DNA of 64,000 nucleotides from Chloroflexota bacterium (GCA_030447525.1 JAUJOR010000005.1:124001-188000); one strand, 5' to 3'. Counted from the stretch's first letter, positions 1 through 10,437 are shown. Program-made: numbers and translations. Notes: generated by a model from the letters alone, not told the origin.

Positions 1-76
1 CGGCCGTATGCCCCAGCTGCTGAAGGGAGGCGACGGCCTTAGGCGTGACGTTCTCGTCGAGGTAGAGGTCGGCCAC
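1..76 (-). CDS. PIN-like toxin, DUF5615 type (cut by window edge)
   Basis: Reading leftwards from a GTG at 76, the peptide begins VADLYLDENVTPKAVASLQ, the typical N-terminus of DUF5615 PIN-like proteins, with an acidic DEN motif after a short beta strand. It starts 9 bases after the stop of the DUF433 gene upstream, the usual order for a DUF433-DUF5615 antitoxin-toxin pair. Only 25 codons lie in the window, so integrity of the rest cannot be judged. The start codon is inferred from the motif; no strong ribosome site is seen. Confidence 0.6.
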   Translation of the reverse strand, partial: MADLYLDENVTPKAVASLQQLGHTA

Positions 77-84
77 CCGCAGCG

Positions 85-363
85 CTACGCCGCGTTGAGG
101 GTCAACCGAGCGTCGAGGGCGGGGCGGTGCTCGTGGTAGTACGCCAGCGCTGCCCGCGCCGCGTCAATCGGGATCTCGTAGTCCTCAGCCACACGCTGGA
201 GGTCGCGTCCGGCGTCGCCGAAGTAGTACCCGACCAAGGCCCATACCGGCGTGCCGTACTCCGTGAGCCGCGCGTCGGCCGGACCTCGCCCGAAGCCATC
301 GACGTGGATGTACCGCTCGATGAGGGCCTGCGCCTCCCCCTGCTCCATCGTCCCGGCCGCCAC
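85..363 (-). CDS. DUF433 antitoxin-like protein
   Basis: About 92 residues. The core (ALIERYIHVDG, GTPVWALVGYY, ACEDYEIPIDAARAAL-like C-terminal helix) matches the DUF433 layout, a small winged-helix family that acts as antitoxin to PIN-like toxins. I chose the GTG at 363 because GGAGAGG at 371-377 sits 7 bases before it; an internal ATG at 348 is the alternative. The family is thought to repress its own operon and neutralise the downstream toxin; that role is family knowledge. Upstream 370-456 is open but unlikely to be translated. Confidence 0.65.
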   Translation of the reverse strand: MAAGTMEQGEAQALIERYIHVDGFGRGPADARLTEYGTPVWALVGYYFGDAGRDLQRVAEDYEIPIDAARAALAYYHEHRPALDARLTLNAA

Positions 364-1075
364 CGTCGCACCTCTCCTGTGTGTAGATGTGTGTGTCACG
401 ACAGTAGCATACGTACGGAGCACGAGACGCATACGTGACACACAAGACTGGCACAAAGGGGCGCAGGAGCAGGGCCTTTGGGATGCTCGCTCGTGAGCAC
501 CGACGCGGTGGTGGTGAGCGGTGGATCCTCGCGCGCCTAGGGCGCCACGATGGCCTGCAAGGCATCCAGCGCCTTGTGGCGTGTCTATGGGCTGTCACTG
601 CCCGGTGATTGGTGGGATCGCTCGCTGTCGTCGCTGCGCCCGACGCTCCCCGTCCCGCCCGGTGGCGGCGAGCTGCTTGAGCGCGGCGGCGCGGCGCTGA
701 CACGCTGACCCCCTCATGAGCGGTGCAGCGGCGGGCGCCACGCCGGACTGGGGGCGAGGCGTCTCTGCACTCCTTCTCGGCTTGCCCGGCGGCGAGGCGG
801 TGTGTATGAGGCACTCCAGCCCGTACCTGTGGCCCTGCGCACGGTCGTTCAGCGCCCTCCTGTGAGCGCCGCCCGCGCGGCGCCCTGGGCGATGGGGGAT
901 CGTTCGGTGACCGTCCGGTGATCCCCTTCGAGCGGTCGCGCCCGGCCGGTGCGGTCTGGCCAATCCTGCCCCCTCACCAGATCGGTGACGCCCCGGTGAT
1001 GGCGCGCCCCTAGGCTCGTCGACGGCAGGCCGCTCCCGCGTCGTCTGCCGAGTCACGCGCCCCCGGAGGTCGCCG
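364..1075. other. Intergenic stretch, no firm gene
   Basis: No recognisable gene. A 52-codon plus-strand frame (ATG 550, stop 706-708; MACKASSALWRVYGLSLPG at its start) has plausible composition but no ribosome site and no known relative that I recognise. The octamer CCGGTGAT recurs near 601, 915 and 992 without clear spacing. The GGAGG before 1076 belongs to the next gene. Confidence 0.4.
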
Positions 1076-2371
1076 ATGCCGCGCCGCTTGTTCCGTACGT
1101 TCCGCGCCTCTTCGCCCGGCCGGCCCGGTCGGCCCGGTGGGGCGTGCCGGCGGCCGGGTTCCGGTCTTGGTACGGCCTGCAGGCTAGGGCGCGGTGCCCT
1201 GCTCGTGCTGGGACTTGCCGTCCTGCTCGCGGCGGCCCCGGCGGTGGGGGCACAGGGCGTGGCCGACCCAGACCCGCTCCCGGCCGCCGGCGGTGGGCTG
1301 GACGCGCTGGTGGCCACGCTGCCCGGGCCACTCGAGCGCCTGGGCACGCTCGGGGAGCGCCTGGGCGCCGTGCTCGACCTGCTGGGCGACCCGCGGCGCC
1401 TGACGGGGCTGCTGGGCGACCTCCTGGGCTGGCTGCTCGCCGGGCTGGCCGGCTGGCTACGCGAGCAACTCGTGGGCCTCGTGGCCGACCCCCTGGCCAA
1501 CGTCTTGACCCGCACGCCGCCCGAGCTCTCCTACGACAGCCCCACCGTCCGCCGGTACTGGGAGACCCTGCGCGGCATCGCCAACGGGGCGCTGGCCCTG
1601 GTGACCCTGGTGGGCGGGCTGAACCTGATCGTCCGCCGGCAGCTGGGCCTGCTCTCCCATGAGGCGGCCGAGCTGCTGCCCCGCCTGGTCGTGGGCGCCC
1701 TGCTGGCCAACACCAGCCGGTGGTGGGCGCAGCAGGCGGTGGACGCCAACAACGCCCTGTGCGCCGCCGTGGGGACCGTCACCCTGCCGGGGTGGGACGA
1801 CGCCACGTGGCTCGACCGGGGGGTCGTCGTGGTTGTCCCGGCCCTGGTCTACCTGGTCATGGGGGTGGTGCTCCTGCTCCAGCAGCTGCTGCGCCTGGCG
1901 CTGGTGGACGTCCTGGTGGTGGTGGCCCCGCTGGCCCTGCTGTGCTGGGTGCTCCCCCAGACCCAGGGCTGGAGCGCCCTGTGGACCACCCTGTTCGTCC
2001 GGACGACCTTCACGCAGTTCTTGCAGGCCCTGGCCCTGGCCCTGGGGAGCGCTCTGATGGTCGAGGTGGCCGGCGCGGGACCCGGCGGGGCACCTGGCGG
2101 GGCACCTGGCGCGGGCCCTGGCGGGGCATCTGGGGGCGAGACGACCCGGCTGTTCCTGAGCTTCCTGGTGGGGATCGCGACGGTGCTGCTGACGCTGAAG
2201 CTCCCCGGCCTGCTGCACGGCTGGCACGGGGACGGGCTCGGCTTCGTCCGCTACGTCGCCTATCGCCAGGGAGCGGCCGCCGTGCAGGCCGGCGTGGGGC
2301 ACCTCGTGCACCGCCACGCCATCCCCATCGCCGGGGCCGGACGGCCCCCGCTGCCGGCCCGCGCTCAGTAG
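1076..2371 (+). CDS. TrbL/VirB6-like conjugation membrane protein
   Basis: 431 residues. An Arg-rich start and hydrophobic segment with a likely cleavage after AVGAQG (residues ~40-60) form a signal peptide. A central block of five or six strongly hydrophobic segments (residues ~165-330) and a conserved-looking ANTSRWWAQQAVDANNALC stretch fit the TrbL/VirB6 inner-membrane channel component of type IV secretion systems. GGAGG at 1064-1068 supports the ATG. A Gly-Pro-Ala tandem repeat (GGAPGGAPGAGPGGASGG, ~residues 338-356) forms a linker before the last hydrophobic segment. It heads a VirB6-VirB2-VirB3-VirB4 order. Assignment rests on topology and neighbours rather than a diagnostic motif. Confidence 0.65.
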   Translation: MPRRLFRTFRASSPGRPGRPGGACRRPGSGLGTACRLGRGALLVLGLAVLLAAAPAVGAQGVADPDPLPAAGGGLDALVATLPGPLERLGTLGERLGAVLDLLGDPRRLTGLLGDLLGWLLAGLAGWLREQLVGLVADPLANVLTRTPPELSYDSPTVRRYWETLRGIANGALALVTLVGGLNLIVRRQLGLLSHEAAELLPRLVVGALLANTSRWWAQQAVDANNALCAAVGTVTLPGWDDATWLDRGVVVVVPALVYLVMGVVLLLQQLLRLALVDVLVVVAPLALLCWVLPQTQGWSALWTTLFVRTTFTQFLQALALALGSALMVEVAGAGPGGAPGGAPGAGPGGASGGETTRLFLSFLVGIATVLLTLKLPGLLHGWHGDGLGFVRYVAYRQGAAAVQAGVGHLVHRHAIPIAGAGRPPLPARAQ

Positions 2372-2434
2372 GCCACCGCGGTGCGCCCGTCAGGCTCACG
2401 ACCCATCCCGACACGCTCGAAGGAGGATCACCCT

Positions 2435-2674
2435 GTGGACGCGAGGATCAACGCGCTCTTCACCAACCTCTTGAACGTCGGCGCTGGCGTCGGCGTCACC
2501 GTTTGCGCCTTCTTCCTCATGTGGGGCGCCTTCGTCTACATGAGCGCCGCCGGCAGCCCGCGGCAGATGGAGAGCGGGAAGTCGGCCATGCTCAACGCCC
2601 TGGTCGGCCTGGGGATCGTCCTGGCCGCCCGCGCGATCGCGGAGATGATCCACGGGGCCGTCGGCGGAGGCTGA
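2435..2674 (+). CDS. VirB2/TrbC-like pilin subunit
   Basis: 79 residues with two hydrophobic segments (VGAGVGVTVCAFFLMWGAF and LNALVGLGIVLAARAIAEM) separated by a short polar loop (SAAGSPRQMESGKS), the layout of VirB2-like pilins and of small TcpE/TrbC-type components in Gram-positive style systems. A GTG start at 2435 is chosen because AAGGAGG at 2420-2426 lies 8 bases before it; an ATG at 2381 would place this Shine-Dalgarno inside the gene. There is no classical signal peptide, so the first segment may be a membrane anchor. Confidence 0.65.
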   Translation: MDARINALFTNLLNVGAGVGVTVCAFFLMWGAFVYMSAAGSPRQMESGKSAMLNALVGLGIVLAARAIAEMIHGAVGGG

Positions 2675-2829
2675 GAGCGGTGGGGACGGGTGGGGTGGCC
2701 GCCCCGCCGGGAGAGGGCGGCCCGCGCTCCTGTACAGGGGCCGACCGCCGACCACCTCACCGTCGAACGCCGGCAGCCGCGCCGCCCCAACGCCGAGTGT
2801 GCTGCATGTCGAGAAAGGACTGCTCGCCC

Positions 2830-3333
2830 ATGCCTGCTGCGCCCGACTCCCGCCCCATGTCCCGCCACGAGGTGCCCACGCACCTGGACGTGCCGGACAA
2901 GGCCTTTTTCGGCCTGGCCGCCCCGCAGTTCCTCTGCCTGCTGCTCGGCGCCACGCTGGCCCTCGTCCTGTGGCGCGAGTGGACCTTCCTGCCGGCCGGC
3001 GTCCGCCTGGCCCTGGCCGCCGGCGCCGTCCTGGTGGCCCTCGCCGGCGCCCTCATCCGGCCGCAGGGGCGCGATCTCGCCACCTGGGCCGTCGTCCTCC
3101 TGCGCTACGCCGCTCTGCCCAAGACGGCCGTCTGGCGCCCGCGGGCGCCGGCACCCGCCCCTGTTCGGGCAGCCGGCCCCGACGTCGGCTGGGTGGACTG
3201 GACGCCGCGGATCGCCTGGGCTCCCGAGCCTGGGCCCGAGCCTGTTCCGCCCCAGCCCATTCCTCCGGCCATCCGGCCCGTCCGGCCGGCCGACCCTCAG
3301 GACGGGCGGGTGCCGGCGGAGGTAGGGTGGTGA
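2830..3333 (+). CDS. PrgI/VirB3-like conjugation protein
   Basis: 167 residues. The start THLDVPDKAFFGLAAPQFL followed by two membrane segments (LCLLLGATLALVLW and VRLALAAGAVLVALAGALI) is characteristic of PrgI-family proteins, which replace VirB3 in Gram-positive style systems. AAAGGA at 2814-2819 favours the ATG at 2830 over one at 2806. The C-terminal half is Pro-rich and probably cytoplasmic. It overlaps the virB4 start by 4 bases, suggesting translational coupling. Confidence 0.8.
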   Translation: MPAAPDSRPMSRHEVPTHLDVPDKAFFGLAAPQFLCLLLGATLALVLWREWTFLPAGVRLALAAGAVLVALAGALIRPQGRDLATWAVVLLRYAALPKTAVWRPRAPAPAPVRAAGPDVGWVDWTPRIAWAPEPGPEPVPPQPIPPAIRPVRPADPQDGRVPAEVGW

Positions 3334-5306
3334 GCCTGGCCAGCGTCGCTCGCCTGGTGCGCCCCGGCACGGCAACGTGGGCCTCCGTGCAGGAAACCCA
3401 CGTGCCCGTGGAGGCCATCGACGGGGGCGTGCTGCGCCTGCGCGGTGGGCGCTCCCGGGCCGTCCTCGACGTCCAGGGCGTCCCCTTCCTCCGGCTCGAC
3501 GCGGGCGACCAGGAGGCGCTCCTGGCCGCCTGGGCGGCCTTCCTGAACGGCCTGACCTTCCCGGTGCAGCTCCTCGTGCGGACTGTGACGCGCGACCTGG
3601 AGGGTCACGCCGCGGCGGTCGAGCGCCGGCTCCTCAGCCTGTCGGGGGACTCTCCGTCGGCGGGGCTGGCGGCGCTGGGGGGCGACTATGTGCGGTACGT
3701 GCGGGAGCTCACGCGACGGCGCGTCCTGTTGGAGCGCCGGTGCGCGGTCGTCGTCCCTGCCGATGGCGACGCCGACGCCGGGTGGGACACGGCAGGGAGT
3801 CGCGGCGGCCTGGCCGGGCGCCCGCGCCACCCCCTGGGACGCGCCGTGCCCGTCGCGGGGAGGGAGGTAGACGGCCTGCCCGCCCCGGCGCCGCCCGCGG
3901 CCGTCGCCGCCCAGCTGGCGTTCCGCTGCGTGGAGGTCACCCGAGGGCTCGAGCGCTGTGGGCTGTCGGCCAGGCGACTCGGGACGGCGGAGCTGACGCA
4001 GCTGCTCGCTGCCTGCTGGTGCCCGGAGCGAGCCCGAGCGCAGCCGCTCCCGTCGTCCCTCCCGTCGCCGGACCGGCGGGACGTCGCCGCGCCGGTCGTC
4101 CACGCGGCTCCTGGGGTGGCTCCCGGGGCGTTCCGGAACGGAACGCGGCTCTGGCCATCCGGCCCGACGGCCCCGGCGGCCCCGGCGGCCGGCGCCGCGG
4201 ACGCGCTCCCTCCGCTCGAGCAGAGCTTCTCGTCGCCGGCTGGTCGTGCCCGGTGGGCGACGCCGACGCCACGACGTCACGCGGCGCCCCCCACCACCCC
4301 TCCCGCCTCTCCAGCCGGGGCCGGCCCTGGGGTCGCCCGCCCGCGGCGTGGGTTCGGGTGGCCCGGGCCCCGGCGGGCCCCCTTGCCGCCGGCCGTGGCG
4401 GTCGAGGCGGAAGTCGCGCGTGGCGGGCGCGCCGTCGCCGACCAGATCGCCCCTACCGCCGTCCGGGTCGCGCCCGACCACCTCCAGCTGGAGGGGCAGT
4501 ACGTCCGTACCCTGGCCGTGACCGGCTACCCGCGCACGGTGGGACCGGGGTGGCTGGCTCCACTGGTGGAGCTGGACGCGCCCCTGGAGCTGTCCGTCCA
4601 CGTCGCGCCCCTGGAGACGGCGCCGGCCGTGCGGCGCCTCTCGCACCGGCTGGTGCAGCTGGAGAGCTCGCGGCGCCTGGCCGCGCGGGGCGGGCGCCTG
4701 CCCGACCCGGAGCGGGAGACGGCCACCGCCGACGTGGAACGCCTGCGCGACGCCTTGCAGCGGGGGGAGGAGCGGGTCTTCTCGGTGGGGCTCTACCTCC
4801 TCCTGCGGGCACCCAGCCTGGGCGCCCTGGACGACCTCACCCGGCGGGTGGAGGGCGGTGGGGGCGGGCTGCTGGCCCGCTGCGATGTGGCGTGGTTCGA
4901 GCAAGACACCGGTCTCCACGCCTGCCTGCCCCAGGGCGACGACCGCCTGCGGGTACCCCGCACCCTGGACACGACGTCGCTGGCGCTGTCCTTCCCCTTC
5001 TGCGCGCGACGCTCTCGATGGACCGGGGCGTCCTGTTTGGGATTGACCGGCGCACGCAGACCCCCGTGCTGATCGACCCCTTCGACCCCACGCTGGACAA
5101 CGCCAACCTGGCCGTGATCGCCCCCTCCGGCGCGGGCAAGAGCTACTTCACCAAGCTGCTGGCCCTGCGCGCCCTGCTCCTGGGAGTGGCGTTCCTGGTC
5201 ATCGACCCGGAGGACGAGTACCGCCGGGTCGCGCGCAACGCGGTGGGGACAGCACGTCCGCCTGGCGCGACGGCGCGCAGCGCCTCAACCCCTTCGACCT
5301 GGCCAT
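3330..5306 (+). pseudogene. virB4: virB4-like conjugation ATPase, truncated by Tn3
   Basis: Starts at GTG 3330 (GGAGG at 3318-3322), overlapping the PrgI gene. The N-terminal half (~residues 1-560) matches VirB4 in composition, with an unusually long Pro/Ala linker around residues 240-370. The reading frame shifts near 5003-5010, just before SMDRGVLFGIDRRT. It then gives the Walker A APSGAGKSYFTKLL and VIDPEDEYRRVAR. A second shift near 5235-5260 is needed to reach the conserved RLNPFDLAIP. The gene stops exactly at the transposon end at 5307, and the Walker B half is missing from the window. VirB4 powers assembly of the pilus and channel, so this locus is unlikely to be conjugative. Confidence 0.85.
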
Positions 5307-5344
5307 CCCCCAACGTTCGTGACACCAGCCGCAAATCGGTGACC
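5307..5344 (+). repeat. Tn3 left terminal inverted repeat
   Basis: 38 bp. The outer 29 bp are a perfect inverted match to 10447-10475, and the innermost ACC also matches. It joins virB4 directly after the codons for NPFDLAIP. Confidence 0.9.
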
Positions 5345-5430
5345 GGCCGCGCCGGCGTCCCCGGCCACCTGCTGGCGGTCTCCGCCGGTCATGAGGCGGC
5401 CGCCCCGATCGGCACGCCGGGCGCGGCCCC

Positions 5431-6090
5431 TCACGCGCGGGTGGTGGTCCCGTAGATCGGGACGATCGTGTAGTAGCCCGAGTGGGCGCCGCTGGTCTCG
5501 ACGCCGGGGACGCCGGCGACGCGCAGGGGCTCGCGGACGGCGCGCAGCGCCTCGGCCGCCGCCAGAGTGGGCATGAGCAGGTGCGCGTTGAGCGCCGCGG
5601 CGAAGGTCCGCAGCTCGGGGCGGACGCCGTAGATCACCTCGTGCAGCAGGCACGAGAAGAGGGCGTACTCCCAGGTGTAGTAGCCGCAGTCGTAGCCCAG
5701 GTGGACGAACCCCGCCGGCAGCGGCGGCGGGGGCGCGGCCGGGTCGGAGCGTTGCAGGTAGAGCAGGTCGCACCAGGGCGCCGCCGGCGTCCCGACGGCG
5801 TAGGCGGCGACCGCCTCGTAGGCCGCCAGGGGCGCCAGACCGTCCACCAGCGGCACGGGCGCCCCGCCCAGGCGCGGCGGCCAGGGGTCGCCGTCGAATC
5901 CGCGGTAGTGGGCGAGCACCTGCGCGTGGGTCAGCGCCACGGCCGGCGGCCGCTCAGCGGCGTGCGCGCGGGCCCACGCCGACTCGGCGAGATAGTCGAT
6001 CCGGCGCACCACCAGGAAGCCGTCGGACTCGCCCCGAGGTGGCCACTCGGGGGCACTCCACGACGCGGGTGACGGCGGGGGTGCGGGCAC
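5431..6090 (-). CDS. Transposon passenger gene, unknown function
   Basis: About 219 residues from a GTG at 6090; a later start before FLVVRRIDYLAESAWARAH is possible. No membrane segment and no recognised domain. The middle has FVHLGYDCGYYTWEYALFS followed by a helical segment with CLLHEVIYG, and the end is AHSGYYTIVPIYG, so it is aromatic-rich and probably a compact soluble protein. It lies 9 bases downstream of the recombinase on the same strand, so the two are likely co-transcribed. As the only cargo of the transposon it may be a resistance, immunity or element-maintenance protein, but nothing in the sequence proves this. Confidence 0.6.
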   Translation of the reverse strand: MPAPPPSPASWSAPEWPPRGESDGFLVVRRIDYLAESAWARAHAAERPPAVALTHAQVLAHYRGFDGDPWPPRLGGAPVPLVDGLAPLAAYEAVAAYAVGTPAAPWCDLLYLQRSDPAAPPPPLPAGFVHLGYDCGYYTWEYALFSCLLHEVIYGVRPELRTFAAALNAHLLMPTLAAAEALRAVREPLRVAGVPGVETSGAHSGYYTIVPIYGTTTRA

Positions 6091-6099
6091 CAGGACACC

Positions 6100-7191
6100 C
6101 TACTCGTAGGCGTTCAGCGGCAGGCGGTCCAGCCGCGCTGCGAGGTCCTCGGCCGTCGGTTGCGTGTAGACGCCGGTGGTGTTGAGGTCGCTGTGCCCGA
6201 GCAGGCGAGCCAGCCCCACCAGATCACCGGGGTGCGCCTCCAGGTAGCGCCGGGCGAAGGTGTGGCGCAGGGTGTGGGGTGTCGTCGCCGCCGGGACGAG
6301 CTGCCGCCGGGCGCCGTCGTCCACCAGCTCGTGGACGACCCGCCAGAGCGCCGACGCGCTGAGCGGGTGCCCCTTCTGGCTGCGCCAGAGCGCCTCCGCG
6401 GCGGCCGGGCGCCCCCCGGCCCCGGGGGCGTCGGCACGGGCCCCGGGCCCGGGGCGTGGCCAGGCGCCGCCGACGGCCCGCAGCGAGGGCGCCACCCCGA
6501 GGCGGGGCGCGGCGTAGGCGGCCAAGGCCGCCCGCGCTGACCCGTTGAGGGGCACCGTGCGGGCCTTGTTGCCCTTGCCGGCGCGGATGGTGACCGTCCC
6601 GTGCTTCTCCCCGAAGGCGATGTCGCCCCAGGTGAGCGCCTGGCACTCACCGAGCCGGAGGCCCGTCTGGAGGAGCACCTGCAGGAGGGCGTAGTCGCGG
6701 GCGGGGTGCCGGCCGCGCTGGGCTGCCCGCAGGAGGGCATTGACCGCCGCGTCCGTCAGGGGCGTGGGCGCGTCGGGCGCCGTCCGCCGGACGAGCTGCA
6801 GGCGGGCCGCGGGATCGGCCCCCAGTGTGTCCCGCTCCGTGAGCCAGGCGCACCACGCCCGCAGGGCGCACAGGTGGGTGTTGACGGTGCTGGTCGCGGC
6901 CGTGCGCTGCAGCGCCGTGCGGTAGCCGACCAGCGCGATCGGCGTCAGGTCGGCGAGGGTGAGCCGGGCCGGCGTCCGGCCCTCCGCGGTGGCGAACCAG
7001 GCCAGGAAGCCCCGCGCGGCCCCGCCGTAGCGGGTCACGGTGCGCGGCGCCCGGTCGGCCGCCCGCAGCGCGTCCAGCCACGCCGCCAGCAGGTCCGGGA
7101 GGGCCACCCGCGCCGCCGGCACGACCGCGACTCCGGCGCGGCCCCGGGGGCGCGGTTTCTCTCGCGTTTTTCTCGGCGCATCCGTCCCCAC
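6100..7191 (-). CDS. tnpI: TnpI-like tyrosine recombinase (cointegrate resolution)
   Basis: 363 residues from GTG 7191, with GGAGGG 6 bases before it. The N-terminal SAM-like domain runs from ~residue 25 to 115. The catalytic domain carries Arg in LQTGLRLGECQAL, Lys in GKGNKARTVPL, HTLRHTFA (HxxR), LLGHSDLNTTGVYTQ (His and the Tyr nucleophile). A Gly/Pro/Ala-rich insertion (~residues 230-265) is unusual. In Tn3 elements of this type the enzyme resolves cointegrates at a site next to the gene. All catalytic residues are present, so it is probably active. Confidence 0.9.
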   Translation of the reverse strand: MGTDAPRKTREKPRPRGRAGVAVVPAARVALPDLLAAWLDALRAADRAPRTVTRYGGAARGFLAWFATAEGRTPARLTLADLTPIALVGYRTALQRTAATSTVNTHLCALRAWCAWLTERDTLGADPAARLQLVRRTAPDAPTPLTDAAVNALLRAAQRGRHPARDYALLQVLLQTGLRLGECQALTWGDIAFGEKHGTVTIRAGKGNKARTVPLNGSARAALAAYAAPRLGVAPSLRAVGGAWPRPGPGARADAPGAGGRPAAAEALWRSQKGHPLSASALWRVVHELVDDGARRQLVPAATTPHTLRHTFARRYLEAHPGDLVGLARLLGHSDLNTTGVYTQPTAEDLAARLDRLPLNAYE

Positions 7192-7424
7192 TGGGCTCCC
7201 TCCGTTCCTCCTGGCCCGCGCCTCCCCGGCGCCGCCGGATCCGGACGAAACGCGGGCGAAGACCCATTCTCGTGCGTTCTCTGCCTGCAGTGTGCCCGCC
7301 GCCACGAGCGGGGCGCAACCCGCGCGGCCGCCGCCCTGGCGACGGGGAGCGGGGGAGCCGGGAGGCGGGGCAGGGGCCACGGGAACCGGGCACGAGGGAC
7401 GGGCGTGAGGAGGAGCAGTAGCAG
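7192..7424. promoter_or_regulatory. Divergent tnpI-tnpA spacer, expected resolution site
   Basis: 233 bp between divergently transcribed recombinase and transposase. In TnpI-type Tn3 elements this is where the internal recombination site and both promoters lie. I see no convincing pair of 14-16 bp inverted core sites by eye, so the function is inferred from position only. Confidence 0.4.
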
Positions 7425-10400
7425 ATGAAGCGGTACTGGACGCCGGCCGAACTCCGGGAAGACTGGACGCTGCTGCCACGGGAGCGCGGCCTGGTCGCCG
7501 GCACGCCGAGCTGCTGGACGAGCTCGCGCCCGGGGCGCGGGACGCCCACACCCGTCTGGGGGCGGCGTGTCTGCTGAAGGCCTTCCAGCTGGAGGGGCGC
7601 TTCCCCCGCAGCCGCGCCGACGTCCCGGGCCCGGCCGTGGCCCACCTCGCCCAGCAGCTCGGCGTGCCGGCGACCAGCTTCGTGCGCTACGACTGGCATG
7701 GCCGGCTGGCCTCGCATCACCGCACCGCCATCCGCGCCTTCCTGGGCGTGCGCGAGGCCACCGTCGCCGACCAGCAGGGGGTGACCGAGTGGCTGGTGGC
7801 CCACGAGCTGCCCCAGACGCAGCAGCCAGAGGCGCTGCGCGCCGCGTTCCTCGCTCGCTGCCGCGCTGTGGGCCTGGAGCCCCCGACCCCCGACCGGGTC
7901 GAGCGGCACGTCCGCACGGCGCTCGCCGCCTACGACGAGCGGATCTGCGCCGTGGTGCTCCGGCGGCTGCCCCCGGAGGCGCAGGCCCGGCTGGACACCC
8001 TCCTGGAGGTCGCCACACCCCTGCCTGGCGCGCCGGGGCAGTCCGCCCTCGCCGACCTGAAGCGGGACGCGGGGCCCCTCTCGGTGGCGACCGTGGAGCA
8101 GGCCGCCGCCAAGCTCGATCGGCTCCGCGCGCTGGGGCTGCCCCCGGACCTGTTCGACGGCGTGCCGCCCAGGCTGGTGGAGCGCTTCCGGCAGCGCGTC
8201 GTCGCCGAGGAGCTGTACGAGCTCCGGCGCCACCCGGCCCCGCGCCGGCTGACCCTCCTGGCCGCCTACTGCTGGCGCCGGAGCCAGGAACTGACCGACA
8301 CGCTGGCCGAGGTCCTCGTCGACGCCATGCAGCACCTCCACGTCCGCGCCGAGCGCCGGGTCGACCGGGCCATCCTCCGCGACGCCAAGCGCGTGCGAGG
8401 CAAGCACGCCATCCTCGGCAACATCGCCGCGGCCTCGCTGGCGCACCCCGACGAGCCGGTGCGGGCGGTGGTCCACCCGGCCGCCGGTGGGGAGCAGACG
8501 CTGCGGGACCTGGTGGCCGAACGCGACGCGGCCGGCGCCGGCTACGAGCGCACGGTGTACACGGTCATGCGCGCCTCCTACAGCCACCACTACCGCCGCC
8601 TGGTCCCCCCGCTCCTGCAGGCGCTTGACGTCCGGTCGAACAACGAGCGCCACCGGCCGGCGCTCGACGCCCTGGCCCTCCTCCGGCGCGCGGCGCAGGC
8701 CCCCGGCGCCCGGCCGACCTTCGACGCCGCGGAGCCGGTGCCGCTCGACGGGGTGGTGCGCCCCGCCTGGCGGGACCTGGTGGTCACGCGCGGCACGAAG
8801 GGGCAGCCGCGGGTCAACCGCATCAGCTACGAGATCGCCGCCCTGCACACCGTGCGCGACAAGCTGCGGTGCAAGGAGCTCTGGGTCGCCGGCGCCGACC
8901 GCTACCGCGACCCGGACGAGGACCTCCCGGCCGACTTCGCCGCCCGGCGGGAGGACTACTACGCCGCCCTCTCGCTGCCGCTCGAGGCGGACACCTTCAT
9001 CGCCGCCCTCCAGCACCGCCTCCGGGCCGCCCTGGCGGCGCTCGACGCCGAGCTCCCGCAGAACCCCTCCCTGGCCCTCACGACCCGAGCCGGTGGCCGG
9101 ATCAAGCTCGCCCCGCTGGGCCCCCAACCGGCGCCGCCGCACCTGGAGTCGCTCAAGGCCGAGCTGGGCCGCCGGTGGCCGATGGTCGGCCTGCTGGACA
9201 TGCTCAAGGAGGCCGACCTGCGGATCGGCTTCACCGACCTGTTCACCACGGCCACCGCCCGCGAGCACCTCGACCGCCCCACCCTCCAGAAGCGGCTCCT
9301 GCTGTGCCTGTACGGGCTGGGCACCAACCTGGGCCTCCGCCGGGTCAGCGTCGAGGGTGGCGCCGAGCACGGGGAGCGCGAGCACGACCTAGCCTACGCC
9401 CGTCGGCGCTTCCTCACCCGCGACGCCGTGCGCGCGGCCATCGGCCGCGTCGCCGACGCCCTGTTCGCCGCCCGGCTGCCCGAGGTCTGGGGCGAGGCCA
9501 CCACGGCCTGCGCCTCGGACTCCAAGAAGTTCGGCGCCTGGGACCAGAACCTGCTCACCGAGTGGCACGCCCGCTATCGGGGGCCGGGGGTGATGGTCTA
9601 CTGGCACGTGGACAAGAAGGCCGCCTGCATCTACTCCCAGCTCAAGCGCTGCTCGTCGTCCGAGGTGGCCGCCATGATCACCGGGGTGCTGCGCCACTGC
9701 ACCCACATGGCCGTCGACCGCCAGTACGTCGACAGCCACGGGCAGTCGGAGGTCGCCTTCGCCTGCTGCCACCTGCTGGGCTTCCGGCTGCTCCCCCGCC
9801 TCAAGGCCCTCTCGCGGCAGAAGCTCTCCCGCCCGGACGCCGGTCAGCCGGAGGCCTACCCCAACCTGCAGCCGGTCCTGACCCGGCCCATCCGCTGGGA
9901 CCTGATCCACCAGCAGTACGACGAGCTGGTCAAGTACGCCACCGCCCTGCGGCTCGGGACCGCCGACGCCGAGGCCCTGCTGCGCCGCTTCACCCGCGCC
10001 AACGTGCAGCACCCCACCTACACGGCGATGGCCGAGCTGGGCAAGGTCTACAAGACCCTCTTCCTCTGCGACTACCTCCGCCTGCCCGAGCTGCGCCGGG
10101 AGATCCAGGAGGGCCTGAACGTGGTGGAGACCTGGAACAGCGCCAACGGCTTCATCTTCTTCGCCAAGGGCGGGGAGTTCGCCACCAACCGGCTCGAGGA
10201 CGCTGAGCTCGCCATGCTGTGCCTGCACCTGCTGCAACTCTGCCTGGTCTACGTCAACACCCTGCTGCTCCAGCGGGTGCTGAGCGAGCCGGAGTGGACC
10301 GGGCGGCTGACCGTCGAGGACCGCCGCGGCCTGAGCCCGCTGCTCTACGGCCACGTCAACCCCTACGGCGTGGTCCGGCTGGACATGCACCAGCGGCTCC

Positions 10401-10426
10401 CCGTGGAGGCCCCGGCCGTCGCCTAG
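7425..10426 (+). CDS. tnpA: Tn3-family transposase TnpA (one frameshift)
   Basis: About 1000 residues. The true N-terminus is [20 protein letters not shown] from ATG 7425 (GAGGAGG upstream). The frame changes near 7495-7502, after which [19 protein letters not shown] leads into [17 protein letters not shown], the conserved Tn3 DUF4158 start. The DDE catalytic core is intact: Asp in [15 protein letters not shown], Asp in [12 protein letters not shown], Glu in [15 protein letters not shown]. The gene ends 11 bp before the right inverted repeat. If the single shift is a sequencing error the transposase is whole; otherwise only a shorter product from a downstream start is possible. Confidence 0.9.
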
Positions 10427-10437
10427 CGGCAGCGGAG

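Noticed and set aside
6647..9385. Very long (912-codon) minus-strand open frame antisense to tnpA
   Set aside because: It is the mirror of the high-GC tnpA frame, has Val/Gly/Arg-rich composition and overlaps two confident genes; no motif or start signal.
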